Below are positions 11,278-18,619 of a stretch of 36,808 bases of DNA, piece by piece. Under the pieces are notes generated by a model. That model did no database searches and was not told the origin of the DNA. It saw nothing but the letters and a program-made list of their open reading frames with translations. The DNA is from Polyangiaceae bacterium (GTDB taxonomy: Bacteria; Myxococcota_A; Polyangia; Polyangiales; Polyangiaceae): positions 1-36,808 of the forward strand of contig JALOQB010000121.1 of the NCBI GenBank assembly GCA_025453595.1, written 5' to 3'. The translations under genes were made by a program, and so were the position numbers. Within the stretch, counting starts at the first letter, position 1; the number at the start of each line of letters is the position of its first letter.

Positions 11278-11829
11278 GAGGAGGCCCCCCAGCGCACCTC
11301 GAAGGTGTCGTGAGGGGCCCCCTGGCCCCGGTGACCTCGCACCGTCACCTCGACCCTGGCGCCGTAGTGCACGCCGAGCCCCTTGAGGAGCCCCACGACG
11401 AAGAACGTGAGCCCCGGTCGCCGCGACGAGTAATGAAGGGTGAGCCCGTCGGGCTGGCGGTCGCTGCACCAGAACGTCGGGGGCTCCAGGTGGGGGAGCA
11501 GCAGCGAGATCCGGGTGTGAAAGTTGGGCAGATGCTCGATGAAATCACCGAGGTTATTGCCCCCGGATTCGAGCATCAGCGCGTAGTGTTCTCGCGCCAT
11601 GTGGGTCACCCAGAAGACCCCGAACTCTTCGAGGATCTGCTCGATGGGGAGGCCCTGCCGCTCGGCAAGGGCCTCGACCAGGCGGTAGGTGACCTCATCG
11701 GGGTAAGCCTCGGTGGTGACAAAGGCGTCCTGCTCGATGCCTGCTTGCCGCAGGACATGCCGCCACTCCTGGCACCCCCCCCCGGCGCACGACCATCGCC
11801 TCGAACGCCTTGTTGACCAGTCCGTACAT
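11274..11829 (-). CDS. H-NOX heme nitric oxide/oxygen-binding sensor, interrupted by one frameshift
   Basis: The N-terminus MYGLVNKAFEAMVVRRGG starts at the ATG at 11829 and is a textbook H-NOX start. The remainder (from CQEWRHVLRQAGIEQD) is one frame over; the join lies in nine consecutive C (plus strand, 11775-11783). With eight, the frame is continuous and gives 184 residues, the normal H-NOX length. All heme features are then in place: proximal His 104 in NFHTRI (His 102 in Thermoanaerobacter H-NOX) and the YxSxR propionate-binding motif at Tyr133/Ser135/Arg137. Around residues 140-143 the sequence is LTFF, with no Tyr where oxygen-binding H-NOX carry one, which suggests NO selectivity (inference). 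The stop overlaps the kinase start. A sequence error, phase variation or a true lesion are all possible. A TATGGT hexamer about 40 bases upstream is a weak -10 candidate. Confidence 0.85.
11775..11783. repeat. Nine-base C/G homopolymer at the H-NOX frame break
   Basis: Nine C on the plus strand (nine G in the H-NOX coding strand). The reading frame of a conserved protein family changes by one base exactly here, and the H-NOX gene length is 556, one more than a multiple of three. Such runs are prone to slippage in replication, transcription and sequencing. Confidence 0.9.
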
Positions 11830-11988
11830 TCCCCTTTTCTCTTCTGCCAGATTCCAAACCGCACCACCATAACCCAGCCCGGCCTCCGTTCCCAGGTGCA
11901 TCCCCCGGCGTCTCCGACCGGGACACGTTCGCGCTGGTGCCGAGGAAGTTGCCGCCGGCCCCCCCGGGGTGCTAGCCCCCAGGGGCTC

Positions 11989-12906
11989 ATGAATTTTGCC
12001 CAGGCCGTCGCCCTCTTCGCCGAGTACCTGCGCTCCGAGCGAAACGCCTCGCCCTACACCCTGGAGGCGTACCAGCGGGACCTCGCGCAGCTCCAGCTTC
12101 ACCTCCGCGAGCGAGCCCCCACCAGCGAGAAGGATATCTCCCTCCTCGACCTGTTCCAGCTCCGCGGGTGGCTCTCGTCCCTGGCTCGCCAGGTGACCAG
12201 CGCTACCATCGCCCGCAAGGTGGCCTCGGTCCGGGCCTTCTTTCGCTTCCTCGAGAAGCGCCACATCCTCCGCAAAAACCCGGCCAAGATGCTCGAATCT
12301 CCCAAGATCCGGCGCCCCTTGCCCACCTTCCTCAACGTCGATGCGGCCCGCGAGGTCCTCGATTCTCCCTCGGAGTCTACCGCCGTCGGCCTCCGCGACC
12401 GGGCCTTGCTCGAGCTGTTGTATGGAGGAGGTCTACGGGTGAGCGAGCTCGCCGGGCTCCGCATCGGCGACGTCGACATCGCCCAGTCGGAGGTGCGCGT
12501 GATGGGCAAGGGGCGCCGCGAGCGGCTGGTCCCCGTGGGGGCTTCCGCCATCGAGGCGGTCCAGGGCTGGCTCCGGCGCCGCGGCGAGCTCGCCTCGCCC
12601 CTCGTGGCCACCGACGCCCTGCTGCTCAACACCAAGGGCCGGCCCCTCGCGGTGCGGACCATCCAGATCCTGGTCCAGCGCTACGGCGCCCTCGGCGCTG
12701 GCCGCGCCGACCTGCACCCCCACGCCCTGCGCCACACCTGCGCCACCCACATGCTGGACGGCGGCGCCAGCCTCCGGGCCATCCAGGAGATGCTGGGCCA
12801 CGCCAGCCTGGCCACCACCCAGCGCTACACCCACGTCTCCCTCGAGTCGGTCCGGCGCGTCTACGACGCCGCCCACCCCCTCGCTCGCGCCGTGGACCAG
12901 GGCTGA
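11989..12906 (+). CDS. xerC: Tyrosine recombinase XerC/XerD
   Basis: A 305-residue site-specific recombinase. The N-terminal SAM-like core-binding domain spans about 1-90 and the catalytic domain 110-305. Catalytic residues are visible: Arg150 (GGGLRVSEL), Lys174 (MGKGRRERLVP), His245 and Arg248 (HALRHTCATHML), His271 (LGHASL) and nucleophile Tyr280 (TTQRYTHVS). Xer recombinases resolve chromosome dimers at dif with FtsK. Sequence alone does not separate XerC from XerD here, so the symbol is tentative. The start was set at the ATG at 11989, with AGGGG just upstream; the longer open frame reaches back through the divergent H-NOX gene. TGCTAGCCC at about 11970 may be an extended -10. No dif-like site or integrase cargo is seen nearby, so this is a chromosomal Xer and not a mobile element. 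Confidence 0.9.
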   Translation: MNFAQAVALFAEYLRSERNASPYTLEAYQRDLAQLQLHLRERAPTSEKDISLLDLFQLRGWLSSLARQVTSATIARKVASVRAFFRFLEKRHILRKNPAKMLESPKIRRPLPTFLNVDAAREVLDSPSESTAVGLRDRALLELLYGGGLRVSELAGLRIGDVDIAQSEVRVMGKGRRERLVPVGASAIEAVQGWLRRRGELASPLVATDALLLNTKGRPLAVRTIQILVQRYGALGAGRADLHPHALRHTCATHMLDGGASLRAIQEMLGHASLATTQRYTHVSLESVRRVYDAAHPLARAVDQG

Positions 12907-12909
12907 CCC

Positions 12910-15132
12910 ATGGAGCACAAGGACGGCCCTCTCGCGTGGGCGGCGCGCCTGGCGCTGGCCATCTTCGGCGCCACCCTGGGGGGCCTGGTCGCCTCCCTCC
13001 TCGACGGCCTCCAGGCGCTCGGCGGCGCCCCGGGTATAGAGAACCTCTGGACCGTGGAGGCGGGCCTGATCGCCCCGGTCGCCTGGGTCCTCGGGGCGGG
13101 GGTCGGGGTGGCCCTGCTGGTCCTCGATCCGGCCCGCGCCCGGACGCCGCGCGGCACCTGGGCGGCCCTGGACGCGGCGCCGGGGCGGCGCGGCGAGCGG
13201 GCGGGGGCCCTGCTGGCGGCGCCGCTGGCGGCGCTGGCCTGGCTGGTGGTGGTGGCGCACTCGGCGCGGCGCCTCTTCGCGGGGCCGGAGGCGCCCCCGG
13301 CCGCCGGGGCGCTGCTGGCGGCCACGGCGCTGGCCTGGGGGCTGGCGCTGGGCCTGGGGTCGGTGGCGGCGGGGCGCCGGCTGGGGCGAGCGCTGGGGGA
13401 GCGAGGGCACCCGGGCTTCGGGCTGCTGGCGGGCCTGGCGGGCGCAGGGGCGCTCCTGTCCTGGGGCATCGCGAGCGGGTCGACCGGGGGAGAAGGGGGG
13501 GCCCTGGGCATCCTGGGGGTGCTGCGGCGCCCCGAGCTGGATCTGCGGGCCCCCGGGCTGCTGCTGCTGATCGCCGCCTTCGCCGCCCTGGGCCCCGCGC
13601 TGCGGGGGCGGATCTTCGCGCCGCTGGCGGGGGCCCTGGCGCTGCTGCCGATGATCCTGGTGTTGCGGGCCCCTCGTGCCCTCGACGCGTCGAGCCAGAG
13701 CACCCGGCTGGTCGAGCAGTCCGCGCCTCTCGGCAAGGTGGCCCTCAAGGCACTGCGGCGGGCCACCGACCGGGACCGCGACGGGTTCAGCCGCACGTAC
13801 GGCGGAGGAGACTGCAACGACGCCGATGGCCGGGTGTACCCCACCGCCGTCGACGAGCCCGGGAACGGCCTGGACGAGGACTGCTCCGGCTCGGACGCCG
13901 CTCCTCCTCCGCCCCCGACCCCACGCCCGGCGCCCCCCGCCGAGGCCCGCGCCCAGGCCCCGGAGGGCCTGAGCGTGCTGCTGATCACCGTCGATACGCT
14001 CCGGGCCGAGCTGGGCTACGCCGGCAACCCGCGCCCCCTCTCGCCCAACCTCGATCAGCTCGCGGCGCGCTCGACGGTCTTCGAGAACGCCTACTCCCTG
14101 GCCTCGTACACGGGGAAGAGCGTGGGACCGATGATGATGGGCAAATTCCCCTCCGAATCCCACCGGGGGTGGTCCCACTTCAACGCCTTCAGCAAGGAGG
14201 ATACGATGGTCGCCGAGCGTATCCAGAAGGCCGGCGTCCGTACCCTCAGCGTCCAGGCCCACTGGTACTTCGGGAAGTGCTGCGGCCTCGACCGGGGCTT
14301 CGATGTGGTCGACATGTCCGCGGCCCCGCCCCCGGGCACCCAGATCGACGCCGACGCCAGCGTCACCGGGGACAAGGTGACGGACGCGGCCATCAAGCGC
14401 CTCGCCGAGGGCGACCTGACCAAGGACAGGTTCTTCGCCTGGGTCCACTACATCGACCCCCATGCCGACTACCTGAAGCACCCGGAAGGCCCTGATTTTG
14501 GCCGCGGTCAGCGGGATCTCTACGACGGCGAGGTGGCCTTCACCGATCGCCAGATCGGGCGGCTTCTCCAGTTCATCGAGCAACAACCCTGGGGCAAGAA
14601 GGTGGCCGTCGTGGTCTCCAGCGATCATGGCGAGGCCTTCGGGGAGCACAAGCTGATCCGCCACGGCTTCGAGGTCTGGGAGGAGCTGGTCCGCGTGCCG
14701 TTGCTGGTCCACGTCCCGGGGGCCCCGCCCTCCCGCGTGAAGGCCCGCCGCAGCCTCATCGACCTGGCCCCCACCCTCCTCGAGCTCTTGCGGCTCCCGG
14801 AGCCCCAGGGGGCCTCGCGGTTTGACTTCCACTCCGGCCGGTCGCTCCTCGCTGATACGTACCTGGCGCCGGGAAATTCCCCGGAGGAGCGCCCGATCTT
14901 CGTCGACATGCCCGCCGGCCCCAACAACGACGAGCGGCGCGCGTTCTACCATGGGTCCCGGAAGCTCTATATATCCAGCGGCGCCAGCTTCCAGCTCTTC
15001 GATCTCGCGACCGATCCGGGCGAGAAGACCGACCTCTCCGACGACAAGGCGGCGCTGGCCGAGATGAAGCGCCGCTACGAGGAATTCAAGGGGACCCTGC
15101 GCGAGGTTCGGGTCAAGCCCGTACCCAAATGA
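12910..15132 (+). CDS. Membrane-anchored alkaline-phosphatase-superfamily (sulfatase-like) enzyme with MopE-type motif
   Basis: A 740-residue protein starting 3 bases after xerC. Residues 1-255 hold about six or seven hydrophobic segments. A MopE/thrombospondin-3-like Asp-rich motif follows at 287-328 (DRDRDGF, GGGDCNDADGRVYP, GLDEDCSG), which in other myxobacterial surface proteins binds calcium or copper. After a Pro-rich linker the sulfatase domain starts at about 354, with metal ligand Asp362 in LLITVDTLRAE, HYIDPHADY, and SSDHGEAFGEH supplying further ligands. The usual C/SxPSR formylglycine motif is replaced by SLASYTGKSVG (about 396-406), so Ser399 or Thr401 would be the nucleophile. 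This points to a phosphotransferase or phosphodiesterase of the LtaS/EptA type as much as to a sulfatase. The active site is probably outside the inner membrane. Substrate unknown. Confidence 0.85.
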   Translation: MEHKDGPLAWAARLALAIFGATLGGLVASLLDGLQALGGAPGIENLWTVEAGLIAPVAWVLGAGVGVALLVLDPARARTPRGTWAALDAAPGRRGERAGALLAAPLAALAWLVVVAHSARRLFAGPEAPPAAGALLAATALAWGLALGLGSVAAGRRLGRALGERGHPGFGLLAGLAGAGALLSWGIASGSTGGEGGALGILGVLRRPELDLRAPGLLLLIAAFAALGPALRGRIFAPLAGALALLPMILVLRAPRALDASSQSTRLVEQSAPLGKVALKALRRATDRDRDGFSRTYGGGDCNDADGRVYPTAVDEPGNGLDEDCSGSDAAPPPPPTPRPAPPAEARAQAPEGLSVLLITVDTLRAELGYAGNPRPLSPNLDQLAARSTVFENAYSLASYTGKSVGPMMMGKFPSESHRGWSHFNAFSKEDTMVAERIQKAGVRTLSVQAHWYFGKCCGLDRGFDVVDMSAAPPPGTQIDADASVTGDKVTDAAIKRLAEGDLTKDRFFAWVHYIDPHADYLKHPEGPDFGRGQRDLYDGEVAFTDRQIGRLLQFIEQQPWGKKVAVVVSSDHGEAFGEHKLIRHGFEVWEELVRVPLLVHVPGAPPSRVKARRSLIDLAPTLLELLRLPEPQGASRFDFHSGRSLLADTYLAPGNSPEERPIFVDMPAGPNNDERRAFYHGSRKLYISSGASFQLFDLATDPGEKTDLSDDKAALAEMKRRYEEFKGTLREVRVKPVPK

Positions 15133-15195
15133 CGCCCGTGCCGGGGTGAGCCGTGGTCGTGGGCCGGGTGCATGGAGATTTCCTGCCTCGACGGC

Positions 15196-15210
15196 AGACG
15201 TGCTACGTCT
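15196..15210. promoter_or_regulatory. Perfect inverted repeat over a possible extended -10
   Basis: AGACGT and ACGTCT flank GCT in perfect inversion, 8 bases before the lipoprotein ATG. The same stretch contains TGCTACGTC, resembling an extended -10 box whose start point would fall almost at the ATG. Repeat seen directly; regulatory role inferred. Confidence 0.35.
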
Positions 15211-15218
15211 AACCCAGC

Positions 15219-15851
15219 ATGACGAAGGCAACGCTCCTCGCCCCCTCCCTTGCCCTGGCCCTCGCCCTGGTTGGCGTCGGCTGTGGCGCCCCCGCAGCGC
15301 CGTTCAACCAGATGCCCCAGTCGCAGGTGACGGTCTACCGGCTCCAGAACTTCGAGCCGCCCCCCACGGCCACCGCGGCCCCCGCCGCCGCTCCGGGCGG
15401 CTTGCCCCTGCCGTTCCCGGTCCCGCCCGAGATCACCAGCTGGATGGGCGGCGGCGCCAACGGCCTCCCGACCCAGGCCTTCTGCGGCTTCGGCCTCCCG
15501 CTGCCGGGCTGCACCGGCGCCGCCGGTCCGGCGGCCCCCGCCCCCGCGGCCAACGTGCCTCGCTTCCAGAACTTCCGGATCCTGGGCCAGGCTCAGATGA
15601 GCGACGAGAGCTCGAAGGAGCAGCTCGCCAAGATCCTGGGCCGCGAGGGCAACTTCGAGAACCCCTCCAGCACCTGCATGTACCCCGAGTACGGCGTCAG
15701 CTTCGGCGTGCCCACCAACGACATGCTCATCTCCCTCTCTTGCCACCGGGTCGAGGCCCGCTCCTTCGCGTGGCCCTTCGGCGCCAACGGCCTCAAGTCC
15801 GACACGCAGGAGAAGCTGGCCGAGCTCTTCAAGGCGCTGCCCCTCTACTGA
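15219..15851 (+). CDS. Hypothetical lipoprotein
   Basis: A 210-residue protein that I do not recognise. It starts with a lipoprotein signal (hydrophobic LALALALVGVGC, lipid-accepting Cys22). A mature region rich in Pro, Ala and Gly (to about residue 110) follows, with two Cys near 88 and 97, then a more ordered C-terminal half containing QNFRILGQAQMSDES, a Cys in SSTCMYPEYGV and a Cys in LISLSCHRVEA. The last 100 residues look like a small secreted domain, perhaps disulfide-bonded. It lies 86 bases after the sulfatase-like gene with a possible own promoter, and 15 bases before thymidine kinase. No clear ribosome site precedes the ATG. Lipoprotein assignment is firm; function unknown. Confidence 0.8.
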   Translation: MTKATLLAPSLALALALVGVGCGAPAAPFNQMPQSQVTVYRLQNFEPPPTATAAPAAAPGGLPLPFPVPPEITSWMGGGANGLPTQAFCGFGLPLPGCTGAAGPAAPAPAANVPRFQNFRILGQAQMSDESSKEQLAKILGREGNFENPSSTCMYPEYGVSFGVPTNDMLISLSCHRVEARSFAWPFGANGLKSDTQEKLAELFKALPLY

Positions 15852-15866
15852 GCCGCCACGCTGCGG

Positions 15867-16514
15867 ATGGCCAAGCTCTACTTTCGCCACGGCACGGTCA
15901 GCAGCGCCAAGACCATGAACCTGCTGGCGGTGGCTCATAACTACCGCTCCCAGGGCAAGCGAGTCCTGCTGCTCAAGCCCCGCCTCGATACCCGCTGGGG
16001 CCAGGACGTCATCCTCTCCCGCTCCGGGCTGGAGGCTCAGGCTGACCTCCTCGTTGACCCCGACACCCGCCTCGACCCCGGGCAGTTCGAGGGGCTCGAT
16101 TGCGTTCTCGTCGATGAGGCCCAATTTCTATCGCCTCAGCTCATCGATCAGCTCCGCGCGCTGACCCTCCGCCCCGGGCTACCGGTGATCTGCTACGGCC
16201 TGCGCACCGACTTCCGCACCCGCCTCTTCGACGGCTCTCGCCGCCTCCTCGAGGTGGCCGACAGCATCGAGGAGGTCAAGGTCACCTGCAAGTTCTGCAA
16301 CCGCAAGGCGATCTTCAACATGCGGCTGCTCAACGGCGTCCCCACGGCCCAGGGCGCCCAGATCGAGCTGGGCGGAGATGACCGCTACGTGCCCGCCTGC
16401 GCCCACTGCTACCAGGCGCGCCTGCCCCTCGACGGGTTAGCTCAGAGCGCCTCGGGGCCCGAGATCCGGCCCGTGATGGCGCTTGCGGCGACGACCAGGG
16501 GGCTCGCCAGGTAG
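15867..16514 (+). CDS. tdk: Thymidine kinase (type II, zinc-binding)
   Basis: A 215-residue salvage enzyme phosphorylating thymidine with ATP. The P-loop is GTVSSAKT at 9-16 (matching GxMxSGKT in relatives), Walker B is in CVLVDEAQF (79-87), and YGLRTDFRTRLFDGS is the family motif near 110-124. The lasso region has IEEVKVTCKFC. Four zinc-site Cys are present (CKFC at 141-144, CAHC at 178-181). The family normally ends soon after the second Cys pair. Here about 30 extra residues continue into the 3' end of the opposing aconitase gene, giving a 73-base convergent overlap. The ribosome site is weak. Confidence 0.94.
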   Translation: MAKLYFRHGTVSSAKTMNLLAVAHNYRSQGKRVLLLKPRLDTRWGQDVILSRSGLEAQADLLVDPDTRLDPGQFEGLDCVLVDEAQFLSPQLIDQLRALTLRPGLPVICYGLRTDFRTRLFDGSRRLLEVADSIEEVKVTCKFCNRKAIFNMRLLNGVPTAQGAQIELGGDDRYVPACAHCYQARLPLDGLAQSASGPEIRPVMALAATTRGLAR

Positions 16515-18411
16515 ACCTTCCCGGGGCCGCTACGGCCGGGGAAATTCCGGTTGATGGCCGAGACCGTCACCTCATCGGGGGACTCGGAGACGCCAGGGCC
16601 TGCCTTGATGCAGGCGCCGCAGGACGGGTCGATCAGCTCGGCGCCGACCTTCTCGAAGATCTCGATGTAGCCCTGCTGCTCCGCATAGCGCCGGATATCC
16701 TGCGAACCAAACTGGATGAAGAGGCGCACCCCATCGGCGACCCGGCGGCCCCGATCGAGGGCGGTCTTCAGCACCGAGGCGTACATGTCCATGTCCGCCT
16801 TCTTGCCGCCGGTACACGAGCCGCCGTACGCGATATGGATGGCCGGAGCGCTCCCCTGGAGCTGCGCCAGCGGCACGCCGTTGCGCGGGTCCCCCGGGGT
16901 GGCCACCATGGGCACAAGGCTGTCGAGCTGGATCTCGAAGGTGGCCAGGTAATGGGCCCCCTCGTCGGCCTTCACCAGCCGACCGCGCACCTGGTCCGGG
17001 TCGAGCCCCCGCTGCTTGGCCAGGTAGCTCACCACCACCTCATCGGCCTCGATGATCCCGGTGAAACCGCCGGCCTCGACCGCCATGTTGGTCAGGGTCG
17101 AGCGCTCGTCCAGCGGCATCGACGCCACGCCATCGCCTGCGAACTCCAGCACCTTGCCGATACCCTGGCCGCTCTTGAAGAACTCCTGGGACAGGATGTG
17201 GAGCATCACGTCCTTGGCGCAGACCCCGGGGGGCATCTTGCCGCGGAGCACGAAGCGCACGGTCTCCGGCACCTTGACCCGGATGTCGCGGGTATACCAG
17301 GCGTTCGCCATGTCCGTCGACCCCACGCCGAAGGCGAAGCAGCCCAGCGAGCCGGCCATGCACGTGTGCGAGTCGGTGCCCGCCACCAGCTGGCCTGGCA
17401 GCGCGATGTCCTCGATGACCTTGTTGTGGCAGATCCCCTCCGAGCCCACCAGCTTGCCGTCGCGGTACACCTCGCCGTAGAGCTTGATGCTCTGCTGCTT
17501 CGAGAAGGTCTCCTGCACGGTGGCCAGGCTCTGGGCCTGCTCCCGCAGGCCCATCTTGAGGTGCGCCGGGGGCATCACCTTGTCGAGGAAGGTGAGGTGA
17601 TCCCGGAAGGCGAACACGCTCTCCGGCTCGCTGACCCGCGCCTCGGGGCCAAAGCCCTCGCGGAAGAGAGCCTCGGCCATCGGGGTCACGTACTCGTGGC
17701 TGAAGCGCACGTCAGTCCGGACAAAGAGCGCGTCCCCCGGCTTCACCGCCTCGACCCCGAGCTTCCCCGAGCGGGCGTCCACCACGGCGTGGGCCGCGAT
17801 GATCTTCTCGCAGAGCGTCATCGGGCGCCGCTCCGTCTGCACCGCGGGGGGGGACACCTGCCCCGCCATGCGGGCCCGGTTGTAGGCAAAGAGCCCTCCG
17901 TGCAGGATGATCGACGCGGAGATCGGATCGCGCCCCCGCGTGAACTCCTCCACGTCGATCTCCTCGCCCCGCTCCAGCCGCTCCAGGATGCGGAAGTCGG
18001 TGGTCGTCAGCAGCCCGATGTTCTCGGCGTTCTGCCCGTAGATCTTCTCGATGTTCTCGGCCACAACCAGCTGGACCCCGGCGCCCAGCTCCGAGTAAGG
18101 CGCCGTCTCCCGCGAGGATTCGAGCGCCCGCTCACGATGACCTGAAAACCACCGTTCTTGATCGAATCCTTCTGCACCACGCCGCCGCGGAGCCCCACCA
18201 GGCAGTACCGCGCCAGCGTCGCGTCGTAGTAATAACAAACCCACCCCGGCGTCAGCTCGTCCGTCGAGATGTTGTCGATCAGCTTCCGTTGCGGGTCATG
18301 CGAGAGGTGGAGCGCCCCGTCGAGCTGGCCCTTGAGCTGGTCCATGTCCTCGGTCAGATAGAGAACCTTGCCGGTGAGGCGCAGCGTGCGCCGGGGGGAT
18401 GCGTCTGTCAT
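16442..18411 (-). CDS. Aconitase/isopropylmalate-isomerase family hydro-lyase, swivel domain first, one frameshift
   Basis: Two frames together make one protein of about 656 residues. The N-terminal part (ATG at 18411) carries the swivel domain start: ISTDELTPGWVCYYYDATL, then NGGFQVIVSG ending at 18127. The frame then shifts and continues with SSRETAPYSELGAGVQLVV from 18118. Between them the family expects a loop like NFGxG; only 8 bases are present, so a net base is missing (1, or 7 with loss of two codons). The catalytic part has GTDSHTCMAGSLG, and the iron-sulfur Cys in GGSCTGGKK and DPSCGACIKAG. The swivel domain preceding the catalytic domains resembles AcnB order rather than AcnA. The substrate (citrate, isopropylmalate, homocitrate or another) cannot be assigned. 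The gene is alone, convergent with tdk and divergent from the lipoprotein gene. GGGGAA lies upstream of the start. Confidence 0.85.
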
Positions 18412-18619
18412 GGATCGATGATTCCCCAGGGGGTGGAGCGGTGAAAGGAGCCGATCACCCTAACTTACCCTGCAAATCACGCCAAGCACTGGCGTTGCCC
18501 AGGGTCATTTTTACCATGAACGGGATCCAGGCCAGGGCCGAGGTCGTAGCAGGGGGGAGCGAACCGATTGCGGTCGATCCGGGGCACGCGTAACGTCGTT
18601 TCACCGCTGGAGCACCACC

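Noticed and set aside
11989-12906. Xer recombinase as the integrase of a mobile element
   Set aside because: No tRNA, direct repeats, phage or transposon genes nearby; length and motifs fit chromosomal XerC/D.
12433-15231. Minus-strand open frame of 932 codons opposite xerC and the sulfatase-like gene
   Set aside because: Shadow of two well supported genes; low-complexity Gln/Arg/Gly composition.
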